From NCBI GenBank assembly GCA_019322375.1, contig JAHWIP010000023.1, forward strand, positions 1 through 24,214: a stretch of 24,214 nucleotides of DNA, read 5' to 3'. Numbering within the stretch: position 1 is the stretch's first letter; every line of letters begins with the position of its first letter. The notes beneath the pieces are model-generated. The model searched no databases, was not told the origin of the DNA, and saw only the letters and a program-made list of their open reading frames with translations. Shown here piece after piece: positions 1 through 5,408 of this stretch. The DNA is from Candidatus Woesearchaeota archaeon (GTDB lineage: Archaea > Nanobdellota > Nanobdellia > Woesearchaeales > SM23-78). Both the position numbers and the translations under genes were made by a program.

Positions 1-1
1 A

Positions 2-25
2 GAATCAACCTCAAACTCCACTTAT
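2..25. repeat. Dispersed repeat, copy 1
   Basis: A 24-base block whose core on the minus strand reads AAGTGGAGTTTGAGGTTG. It recurs almost identically at 5282-5305, and both copies are followed within about 10 bases by TAAGAACA. Shorter or diverged copies lie at 108-127, 963-982 and 1470-1484. It has no clear coding role. The rest of 1-113 shows no gene. Confidence 0.6.
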
Positions 26-113
26 TCCCTATAAGAACAATACTCACACTCCTTCTTCCCAGTCGGCCTCTCTTTTTTCAAGCACTCAACTGCTTCTCTT
101 TAAGAACTCAACC

Positions 114-524
114 TCAATCTCCAATTATTTTAAGAAAGTCTTGTGGAAGGAGTATTTTTATGCCTTTATAGTTTCTTATCTTGAGTAGGTGGTTGTCTTT
201 GGATACCAGGTATTCAGCTTTGCCTTCCTGGGCGCATTCCAGGAACTTGTCATCATCAGGGTCGTCTTTTACTGCTTTAATCTTTTCTCTTGGGCTTATT
301 ATTTTGGCAATTGACACTATCTTTTCAACAGGCCTTCTCATGTCAAGGTTCTTTACTTTCTTTTTTATATCATCATAATTCAAAACCCTGATGAATTCTT
401 TTATTATCTCCTCTGAAAGAACCAGTTCTATCTCCTTGTCTTCCACCATTCTGATTATCCTGTCTGAGTCTCCTGCCCAGAAGGTTGATGATACCAGAAC
501 ATTGGTGTCAACGGTTATTCGCAT
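114..524 (-). CDS. PIN-domain ribonuclease toxin
   Basis: Predicted 136-residue PIN-domain endoribonuclease, the toxin of a VapBC-like type II toxin-antitoxin pair. It starts with the family pattern RITVDTNVLVSS (Asp6). Further acidic residues lie where the metal-binding site is expected: Glu43, the DDPDDDKFLECA stretch (about 87-98), and Asp110 in YLVSKDNHLL. The length is normal for single-domain PIN toxins. It overlaps the upstream antitoxin gene (508-783) by 17 bp, so the two are co-transcribed and probably translationally coupled. The stop codon falls inside a diverged copy of the dispersed repeat (108-127). Substrate unknown; PIN toxins usually cut tRNA, rRNA or mRNA. Assignment is from motifs only. 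Confidence 0.85.
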   Translation of the reverse strand: MRITVDTNVLVSSTFWAGDSDRIIRMVEDKEIELVLSEEIIKEFIRVLNYDDIKKKVKNLDMRRPVEKIVSIAKIISPREKIKAVKDDPDDDKFLECAQEGKAEYLVSKDNHLLKIRNYKGIKILLPQDFLKIIGD

Positions 525-783
525 GCTTTTGTTTCCTCATCTTATGAATTAGGGCATTTACCTCTGTTTCCTTGAATCCTGTTTTTTTGGCTGCTTGCTT
601 GAATGGCCGTGTTATCTCTTCGAATGTTTCAGGTATTACTTTTTTCATTATTATGGTGTTGTCTTTTAGCAGGAAGAGTATCTTTGAGCCTTCTTCCAGC
701 CCCATTTCTTCCCTTATGCTGCTGGGTATGGCTATCTGCCCTCTTGAGCTTATTTTTCCCATTTCGATTATTTCTGTTGCCAT
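508..783 (-). CDS. AbrB/MazE-type antitoxin
   Basis: Predicted 91-residue antitoxin with an N-terminal SpoVT-AbrB swapped-hairpin DNA-binding domain (about residues 7-50; key pattern SSRGQIAIPSSIREEMGLEEGSK). The C-terminal 40 residues are charged and helical and would bind the PIN toxin encoded immediately downstream. The ATG at 783 is supported by a strong Shine-Dalgarno (AAGGAGGTG) 7 bases upstream. A palindromic operator candidate and a TATA box lie just beyond it, consistent with autoregulation, which is usual for this family. Confidence 0.85.
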   Translation of the reverse strand: MATEIIEMGKISSRGQIAIPSSIREEMGLEEGSKILFLLKDNTIIMKKVIPETFEEITRPFKQAAKKTGFKETEVNALIHKMRKQKHANNR

Positions 784-804
784 TTTATAACACCTCCTTC
801 ATTT

Positions 805-845
805 ACAAGATAAGTAAGATATATCTTGTATATAAAGTTTTTGGT
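805..845 (-). promoter_or_regulatory. Promoter/operator of the AbrB-PIN pair
   Basis: Reading the minus strand, a TATA box (CTTTATATA, 837-829) is followed by an inverted repeat, ACAAGATA and TATCTTGT (805-829), which also contains the perfect palindrome AAGATATATCTT. The repeat sits between the TATA box and the Shine-Dalgarno, where a bound antitoxin would block initiation. Binding is inferred. Confidence 0.6.
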
Positions 846-905
846 GTTTTTTCTCAAAAAAGAAGAAATAATTTATAAACCCTACGCACACTTGTCCAGT
901 CAAAC

Positions 906-1010
906 ATGAAAGAATTCCGAAATTGTCCAGTGAATCAAAAAGAGTTTGACTCCTCAACAGCATCAGCCTCAAACTCCACTTCTATACCCACACCACCCAC
1001 ACCCTTCTGA
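906..1010 (+). CDS. Possible 34-residue small protein
   Basis: ATG-to-TGA frame of 34 codons preceded by a TATA-like TTTATAAA centred about 33 bp upstream. The product is Ser/Thr/Pro-rich in its second half and resembles no family I know. It runs across a copy of the dispersed repeat (963-982), so the frame may be accidental. Low confidence. Confidence 0.2.
   Translation: MKEFRNCPVNQKEFDSSTASASNSTSIPTPPTPF
963..982. repeat. Dispersed repeat, copy 2
   Basis: Shares TCAAACTCCACTT and most flanking bases with 2-25 and 5282-5305. It lies about 50-70 bp upstream of the promoter of the gene at 1063. Confidence 0.5.
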
Positions 1011-1062
1011 ACTGTTCTCCTTTCAATAACATTTATATATCTCTTTATCTTTAATTTATTTT

Positions 1063-1455
1063 ATGTCTTTGGTCAATTTCCTTTCAACTGTGTCTGCTGG
1101 TCAGTTTATTCCTTTTCTTATGAGTATCCTTTGCTTTGTTATTGCTTTTTTCTTGTTATTCAAAAAGCAGGTTAAGCATTCTTTAAGGATTGTTTTCGGT
1201 GTTTTACTGCTGTTCTTATGGCTCTTCTATGCTCTAGTACTTCTCTCATTAATATCTGTTGCTCCTATCTTATCATTCTTTTTAATTTCTTTTATCGTAT
1301 TAATTTTCTTCTTATTCATTGGTATAAGGCTTCTTCTTAGAAAGGATTTAAGTAAAAAATTAAGAATTATATTCATTGTTTTTCTTTTTTTAATAGCTAT
1401 TATTCATCTTTTACCTTTCTTTTTTTATATGTTTTTAAGGATTGGGCTTTATTAG
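1063..1455 (+). CDS. Small four-helix membrane protein
   Basis: 130-residue, very hydrophobic protein with about four predicted membrane segments (roughly residues 14-33, 40-63, 66-90 and 99-125) separated by short basic loops (KKQVKH, RKDLSKKLR) that would face the cytoplasm. No family recognised and no catalytic motif seen. The ATG is 27 bp after the centre of a clear TATA box (1031-1040, ATTTATATAT), so the transcript is probably leaderless. It ends 15 bp before the convergent gene at 1470-1688. Confidence 0.6.
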   Translation: MSLVNFLSTVSAGQFIPFLMSILCFVIAFFLLFKKQVKHSLRIVFGVLLLFLWLFYALVLLSLISVAPILSFFLISFIVLIFFLFIGIRLLLRKDLSKKLRIIFIVFLFLIAIIHLLPFFFYMFLRIGLY

Positions 1456-1469
1456 TTTTGGGTTTTAAT

Positions 1470-1484
1470 TCAAACTCCACTTAT
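1470..1484. repeat. Dispersed repeat, partial copy 3
   Basis: TCAAACTCCACTTA matches the core of the longer copies. Here it overlaps the last codons and TGA stop of the minus-strand gene 1470-1688. Confidence 0.45.
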
Positions 1485-1688
1485 TCTTTTTCTCTTCCTA
1501 TACATCACTATTCCATGCACTATGCCTATTGGGAGTGCCAATATCAAGGAAAACACCAAATTCATGGCTATCTGGTCAAACCTTTCAGGCCAAGCAGTCA
1601 TTATATAGGACATTATTGTTCCTGGAACAAAGATTATTCCTGCTGCTATTAAATACCCTAGAATACTTGATTTAACCCATTCCTTCAT
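1470..1688 (-). CDS. Small two-helix membrane protein (DUF2798-like)
   Basis: 72-residue protein with two predicted membrane helices (about 9-30 and 42-62), a loop containing TAWPERFDQIAMN, and a basic C-terminus (YRKRKR). The spacing and the pattern 'M..WP..F' after helix 1 resemble the small DUF2798 membrane family, but I cannot test this. Function unknown. A TATA-like AATATTAATAAT lies about 26 bp upstream, in the 79-bp divergent region shared with the GH15-like gene. Confidence 0.55.
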   Translation of the reverse strand: MKEWVKSSILGYLIAAGIIFVPGTIMSYIMTAWPERFDQIAMNLVFSLILALPIGIVHGIVMYRKRKRISGV

Positions 1689-1703
1689 ATATTATTCTTA
1701 GAT

Positions 1704-1748
1704 TAGGAATTATTAATATTTTCCCATTTCCCCAAACTTTATATATCC
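1704..1748. promoter_or_regulatory. Divergent promoter region
   Basis: Holds a minus-strand TATA-like element (about 1708-1720) for the gene ending at 1688 and a plus-strand BRE/TATA (CCCCAAACTTTATATAT, 1731-1747) whose centre is 26 bp before the ATG at 1768. Confidence 0.55.
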
Positions 1749-1767
1749 CTCTAGATTCTCTTTTTTC

Positions 1768-2967
1768 ATGAGGTATAGTGAAGATTCTTTTCTAAATCCT
1801 AAGAGCATTCGCTTAGAGAAATCTTTTCAAAAACTTGATTCTTTAAGAAGAATAAACGGAGGCTACCTGGCCTCTCCAAACCCTGGCAAGCCTGATGGAA
1901 TAGGAAAATACAATGTGTTCTGGTTAAGAGATATTATGTATGCTACTTATGCAAATGAATACCTGGGCAATATGCAGCCTATGATGAAGAGCTTTGAATT
2001 AGTCATTACTATCATGATGAAGCACAGAGAGCATATCTGCAAGGCAATAAAAAAAATGCCTGAGAAAGCTCTGCATGCAAGATACCATCCCAACACATTA
2101 GAGGAAATCAGCCCTGACTGGGGCCACCACCAGCTGGATGTATTAGGGTTCTTTCTGTACAAGACAGGAGACCTGATACAAAAAGGCCATAATGTTATCA
2201 AGACATCAGAGCAAAGAGAACTTATAAAGGATGTAATCCAATACTTGTTTACTTATCGCTGGGAGACTCATCCTGACTTTGGGATGTGGGAGGAAGGACC
2301 AGAAGTGCACTCATCATCTGTTGGAGCAGTGCTGGCAGGACTAACAATGTGGCACGACGCAGGGCATTATGATTATAAGTATAAGCATGACCAGGACTTG
2401 TCAAAGATTGTTCCTGTCTCAGAAAGATACTTTGACACAGGAAGAAAAATATTATTAAAATTATTGCCAAGAGAATCAGAGTCAAAAGAGTGCGACTTAG
2501 CCCAGCTCTCGCTTATCTGGCCTTATAATATAATTGATAATAAGATGAAAAAAACAATTCTTAACAATGTAGAGACAAAGCTCTTAAGAAAACAAGGTGT
2601 TATCCGGTATAAAGGAGACCATTATTTTAATGCAGACCAAAACAATAAAATTGGAAATGAAGCAGAATGGCCTCTTGGAATAATATGGCTCTCAATAGTT
2701 CATAACAAAATAGCAGCCTGGGGAAACAACCTTGAGGAATCACTTAAACACCTGAAAAAGTCAAGAGAATACCTGAAAAAAATAAATGAATTAATGGTTG
2801 ATGACTGCATACCAGAATTATACACAGGAGGCAAACCAAATGAGAACCTGCCCCTAGCATGGGCTCACAGCTTTCATGTGATAGCATTGCAATCATTCAT
2901 AAATACAGTAGGAGATCTAAGAAAAAAACATAATATTGATATTAATGAAGACTTAAAGAAAATATAA
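1768..2967 (+). CDS. GH15-like glycoside hydrolase (glucoamylase type)
   Basis: 399-residue cytoplasmic protein (no signal peptide) with the look of the GH15/phosphorylase-kinase-alpha (alpha/alpha)6-barrel family. Visible landmarks are YLASPNPG near the N-terminus, the substrate-side motif WLRD (52-55), WGHHQLD around 112-118, the acidic WEEGPEVHSSSVGAVLAGL from about residue 174 (the family's general-acid Glu lies in such a WEE motif), and NEAEWPLGIIWLS near 297-309. GH15 enzymes release glucose from alpha-glucans or cleave trehalose-like disaccharides; the substrate here cannot be told. At 399 residues it is shorter than bacterial glucoamylases with N-terminal beta-domains, so it is probably the catalytic barrel alone. 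Leaderless start at 1768. Confidence 0.75.
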   Translation: MRYSEDSFLNPKSIRLEKSFQKLDSLRRINGGYLASPNPGKPDGIGKYNVFWLRDIMYATYANEYLGNMQPMMKSFELVITIMMKHREHICKAIKKMPEKALHARYHPNTLEEISPDWGHHQLDVLGFFLYKTGDLIQKGHNVIKTSEQRELIKDVIQYLFTYRWETHPDFGMWEEGPEVHSSSVGAVLAGLTMWHDAGHYDYKYKHDQDLSKIVPVSERYFDTGRKILLKLLPRESESKECDLAQLSLIWPYNIIDNKMKKTILNNVETKLLRKQGVIRYKGDHYFNADQNNKIGNEAEWPLGIIWLSIVHNKIAAWGNNLEESLKHLKKSREYLKKINELMVDDCIPELYTGGKPNENLPLAWAHSFHVIALQSFINTVGDLRKKHNIDINEDLKKI

Positions 2968-3030
2968 TAAAAGATTAAGCTTAGTTTTATCATTTCTTAT
3001 TGCAAACCTTCTAGTTTAGTTAAAGTTTTC

Positions 3031-3046
3031 CCCAACCTTTATATAA
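3031..3046 (+). promoter_or_regulatory. BRE/TATA promoter
   Basis: CCCAACCTTTATATAA, near-identical to the elements at 1731, 3434 and 9411. It lies about 30 bp before the ATG at 3072. Confidence 0.65.
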
Positions 3047-3071
3047 TCCTCCACCTTCCCTTTTCCTGAAA

Positions 3072-3428
3072 ATGGATATTGAAACTAGAATCGGTAATTA
3101 TTCAGGCAGTGTTGATGAGTTAGTAAGCCATTATTCTAAGGATTTCTTTGAAATTCCTTTCTATGATCCAAAGGTTGTTAAAAGAGCTTTAGTTGTTAGG
3201 GATGGTTCTAATAATTATCAAGTAATTATTTCAAAGGATAATCGTAATCCTTTTTATAATATCATGGTTACTATTGTAGGTCCTAATATTAAAAAGATTA
3301 AAGAAATAATAAAGGATCTTGGGGAGAAACTACCTATTGAGCTAGAACCTGCTCCTGAGCTTACAAAACAATTTCATAAGGATATGATTAGAGTGGCTTC
3401 TTTGTATTATAATGCTAAGAATAATTAG
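3072..3428 (+). CDS. Unknown protein, tandem paralog 1
   Basis: 118-residue soluble protein of unknown function, paralogous along its whole length to the next gene. Shared positions include the N-terminal 'E.R...Y.G...EL...YSK.F', the middle 'Y.V.ISKD', 'VGPN..K..EI..DLGEKLP.EL' and the C-terminal aromatic/Asn ending. The pattern suggests a small mixed alpha/beta domain. No catalytic motif or known family recognised. It has its own leaderless promoter. Confidence 0.55.
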   Translation: MDIETRIGNYSGSVDELVSHYSKDFFEIPFYDPKVVKRALVVRDGSNNYQVIISKDNRNPFYNIMVTIVGPNIKKIKEIIKDLGEKLPIELEPAPELTKQFHKDMIRVASLYYNAKNN

Positions 3429-3433
3429 TTTTC

Positions 3434-3450
3434 CCCAAACCTTTTTATAT
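3434..3450 (+). promoter_or_regulatory. BRE/TATA promoter
   Basis: CCCCAAACCTTTTTATAT, centred about 26 bp before the ATG at 3472. It supports that start over an upstream in-frame TTG at 3412, which would read through this promoter. Confidence 0.6.
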
Positions 3451-3471
3451 TCATTCTTCTTTCTCTTTTTT

Positions 3472-3834
3472 ATGAACTTTGAAGCTAGAATGGCATTGTA
3501 TCCAGGGAACATTGTTGAGTTATCTGAGTTTTATTCTAAGGGTTTTGTTTTGGAACCTTCTGATGATCCTTTTGTTATTAATCTTAGATTGCGTATTAAT
3601 GAGCCTTCTGGGGGTTACAGTGTTTTTATGTCTAAGGATTGTTCTCTTGAGGATGATTTGTTAAATACTGCTATTTCTGTTGAAGGCCCTAATCTTGAAA
3701 AGGTTATTGAAATCATGGGTGATCTTGAGAAAAAGCTTCCTGTTAAGCTTTATCATTTATCTGAGGAAATGAACAATCACCTCAAGCATCTTGCTTATTT
3801 AGATTATGTTCACAATATTGCTGAGAATAATTAG
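3472..3834 (+). CDS. Unknown protein, tandem paralog 2
   Basis: 120-residue paralog of the gene at 3072-3428. The start at 3472 (MNFEARMALYPG) aligns exactly with the paralog's start (MDIETRIGNYSG) and is leaderless behind its own TATA box, so the longer frame from 3412 is rejected. Conserved pieces are EFYSKGF, FMSKD, VEGPNLEKVIEIMGDLEKKLPVKL. Two tandem copies with separate promoters suggest duplication followed by independent expression. Function unknown. Confidence 0.55.
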   Translation: MNFEARMALYPGNIVELSEFYSKGFVLEPSDDPFVINLRLRINEPSGGYSVFMSKDCSLEDDLLNTAISVEGPNLEKVIEIMGDLEKKLPVKLYHLSEEMNNHLKHLAYLDYVHNIAENN

Positions 3835-3910
3835 TTCTTCTCTTTTCTCGTGATTTTTCCGAATATCAATCAATAAATTTATAAATTACATTGTATTACA
3901 TTAGACTACA

Positions 3911-4192
3911 ATGGAAGGTATTACAATCCGTTTCCAGGAAGACATATTAAAGAAGATAGATAAAACCATAACAGAGCACAACTTCAACTCAAGGACAGAG
4001 TTTATAAGAGAGGCTGTCAGAGACAAGCTTTCAGAATTAAACAGGGATGAATTAATTGAGAAATTCCTTGCTTTGAGAGGAAAAGCCAAGATAAAGACTA
4101 GGCCAGAAGATGATGAGAAAAGGAAATGGGAGTTCAGCAAAGAATTTTTTGCAGAGCTAGACAAACGATTCAAGCAATCATCTCAGGCCTGA
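3911..4192 (+). CDS. Ribbon-helix-helix (CopG-like) antitoxin/regulator
   Basis: 93-residue protein with an N-terminal ribbon-helix-helix DNA-binding domain: beta-strand GITIRFQEDILKKID, then helices containing FNSRTEFIREAVRDKLSEL (to about residue 45). The charged C-terminal half is typical of an antitoxin tail. It is convergent with, and overlaps by 23 bp, the broken PIN toxin gene at 4170-4594. RHH and PIN families are common partners, but they are normally co-directional, so the pairing here is inferred. The TATA-like ATTTATAAAT lies about 32 bp upstream. A weak inverted repeat (ATTGTA 3890-3895 / TACAAT 3907-3912) at the start could be its operator. Confidence 0.75.
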   Translation: MEGITIRFQEDILKKIDKTITEHNFNSRTEFIREAVRDKLSELNRDELIEKFLALRGKAKIKTRPEDDEKRKWEFSKEFFAELDKRFKQSSQA

Positions 4193-4594
4193 CACTCTTT
4201 GCAATGTCTGAAAGTCCATGAATAATGTGCTTGTCCTGAGAAATTAGTATTGCTCTGTGATTCCTTGCATGTACTGCATTAAGGCAGTCAACACGAGGAA
4301 TTTTCCTTTTTACAGAAAGCACAACTGATTCAGCATTCTCTTTCTCAGTAATCTCAATCCTGATTAAAGTTCCAATATGCATTACTAAGTTGAGCATCTC
4401 ATTCACTTTTCCTTAGGATAATATTTTCTTAACTCTCCTGTCAATGCATCTGAAAAAAGGATAACATCATTCCTTTTCAATATTTTAAAAAACAAGTCAA
4501 AAGCATACTTGCCAAGAGGCCTTCCAGACTTACTAACTCTGTCCTCGTAGAAATCTCTCCAAATACAACTATCAATAATATACTTCTTAGCCAT
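4170..4594 (-). pseudogene. PIN-domain toxin split by a -1 frameshift
   Basis: Two adjacent minus-strand frames together make one PIN domain. The first (4403-4594, 63 aa) has the N-terminal YIIDSCIWRDF with the first catalytic Asp (residue 8) and the ALTGELRKYY region. The second (4170-4406, from GTG) has the C-terminal VDCLNAVHARNHRAILISQDKHI. They meet in a 4-base GTGA overlap at 4403-4406. One extra A in the run just before it (AAGGAAAAGTGA) would join them as KEKVNEML. This could be an inactivated toxin, a sequencing error, programmed -1 slippage on AAAAG, or a coupled two-chain protein. A TATA-like element lies about 24 bp before the ATG at 4594. Confidence 0.7.
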
Positions 4595-4743
4595 AAATCA
4601 GTCTTATTGTAACTTATTAATAAAGCCTGCACAAGAAAAACCAGAGATAAAAATAAATTCCCGCAATATTTTCACTCTCCACTGGACATCCCTCCGTCAG
4701 GTTCTTAAACTCTTTATCCCTTTCTTTTATTCAAAAACAAAAC

Positions 4744-4779
4744 CTTTATATATATCACATATATACTTATATATGTGAT
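4744..4779 (+). promoter_or_regulatory. Promoter with perfect palindromic operator
   Basis: A BRE/TATA (AACCTTTATATAT, 4741-4753) is followed by a perfect inverted repeat: a 12-bp arm ATCACATATATA, 2-bp spacer CT, and a 12-bp arm TATATATGTGAT (4754-4779). It covers the expected transcription start and ends 6 bp before the ATG at 4786, the position of an autoregulatory antitoxin operator. Confidence 0.75.
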
Positions 4780-4785
4780 GTAAAC

Positions 4786-5013
4786 ATGGTGCAGGCTATG
4801 ATAAATATTGGGGAAAGAAGCAACCGGGTGCTAAACATTGTAAAGGCAAAATACGGTCTTAAGGATAAATCCCAAGCTATTGACCTGGTGGTTGCTGAGT
4901 ATGAAGAAGCCTTTCTGGAGCCAAGACTAAGACCTGAGTACAAGAAAAAACTTGAAAAAATAATGAAAGGCAAACATATCTCCAGAAAAGAACTTGAAAA
5001 AAAGCTAAAATAA
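4786..5013 (+). CDS. RelB-like antitoxin (archaeal DUF2683 type)
   Basis: 75-residue antitoxin candidate. The N-terminal half (INIGERSNRVLNIVKAKYGLKDKSQAIDLVV) resembles the ribbon-helix-helix-like archaeal DUF2683 proteins that partner RelE toxins. The C-terminal half is a lysine/glutamate-rich helix able to wrap a toxin. It is 2 bp upstream of the RelE-like gene and downstream of a perfect palindromic operator. Family assignment is from pattern and context. Confidence 0.75.
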   Translation: MVQAMINIGERSNRVLNIVKAKYGLKDKSQAIDLVVAEYEEAFLEPRLRPEYKKKLEKIMKGKHISRKELEKKLK

Positions 5014-5015
5014 AA

Positions 5016-5279
5016 ATGTATTCAGACATTTACAGCAAAGAACTAGAAAGAAAGCTAGTTAAATTAAAAAACAAAGACCAAAAACAATACCAAATCATAA
5101 TAAAAAAGATAAACCAAATAATAGAAAACCCGCAGCACCGCTACAAATTTCTTCATCAAAGCATGAAAGGAGTAAAAAGAGTGCACCTAGGGCACTTTGT
5201 GTTAACATTCATAATAAACCATGAAAAAAAGATTGTCTCGTTTGAAGATTATGACCATCATGACAAGATATATCATTAA
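5016..5279 (+). CDS. RelE/ParE-family toxin
   Basis: 87-residue basic protein with RelE/YoeB-like layout: two N-terminal helices (SKELERKLVKLKNKD...KINQIIENPQHRYKFL), then the strands MKGVKRVHLGHFVLTFIIN and KKIVSFEDYDHHDKIYH. The basic strand residues and the aromatic/His C-terminal end (DYDHHDKIYH) fit ribosome-dependent mRNA interferases, which cut mRNA in the A site. It is in an operon with its antitoxin (2-bp gap). The stop codon is followed immediately by a copy of the dispersed repeat. Confidence 0.82.
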   Translation: MYSDIYSKELERKLVKLKNKDQKQYQIIIKKINQIIENPQHRYKFLHQSMKGVKRVHLGHFVLTFIINHEKKIVSFEDYDHHDKIYH

Positions 5280-5281
5280 AC

Positions 5282-5305
5282 AGAATCAACCTCAAACTCC
5301 ACTTA
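5282..5305. repeat. Dispersed repeat, copy 4
   Basis: AGAATCAACCTCAAACTCC and the following ACTTA match 1-24. Both copies continue with TATAAGAACA after a few variable bases. It lies between the RelE-like stop and the promoter of the large surface-protein gene. Confidence 0.6.
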
Positions 5306-5408
5306 ATCTCTATAAGAACACCACTCTCTTCTTTTCCTCTTTTCAAGAACCTTTATATATTACTTCTCAATTCCCTAGTGATTACACAGTGATATGGGGG
5401 TTGTAACA

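Noticed and set aside
1458..1652. 64-codon plus-strand frame
   Set aside because: Antisense to the small membrane-protein gene and containing a repeat copy; no promoter at leaderless spacing.
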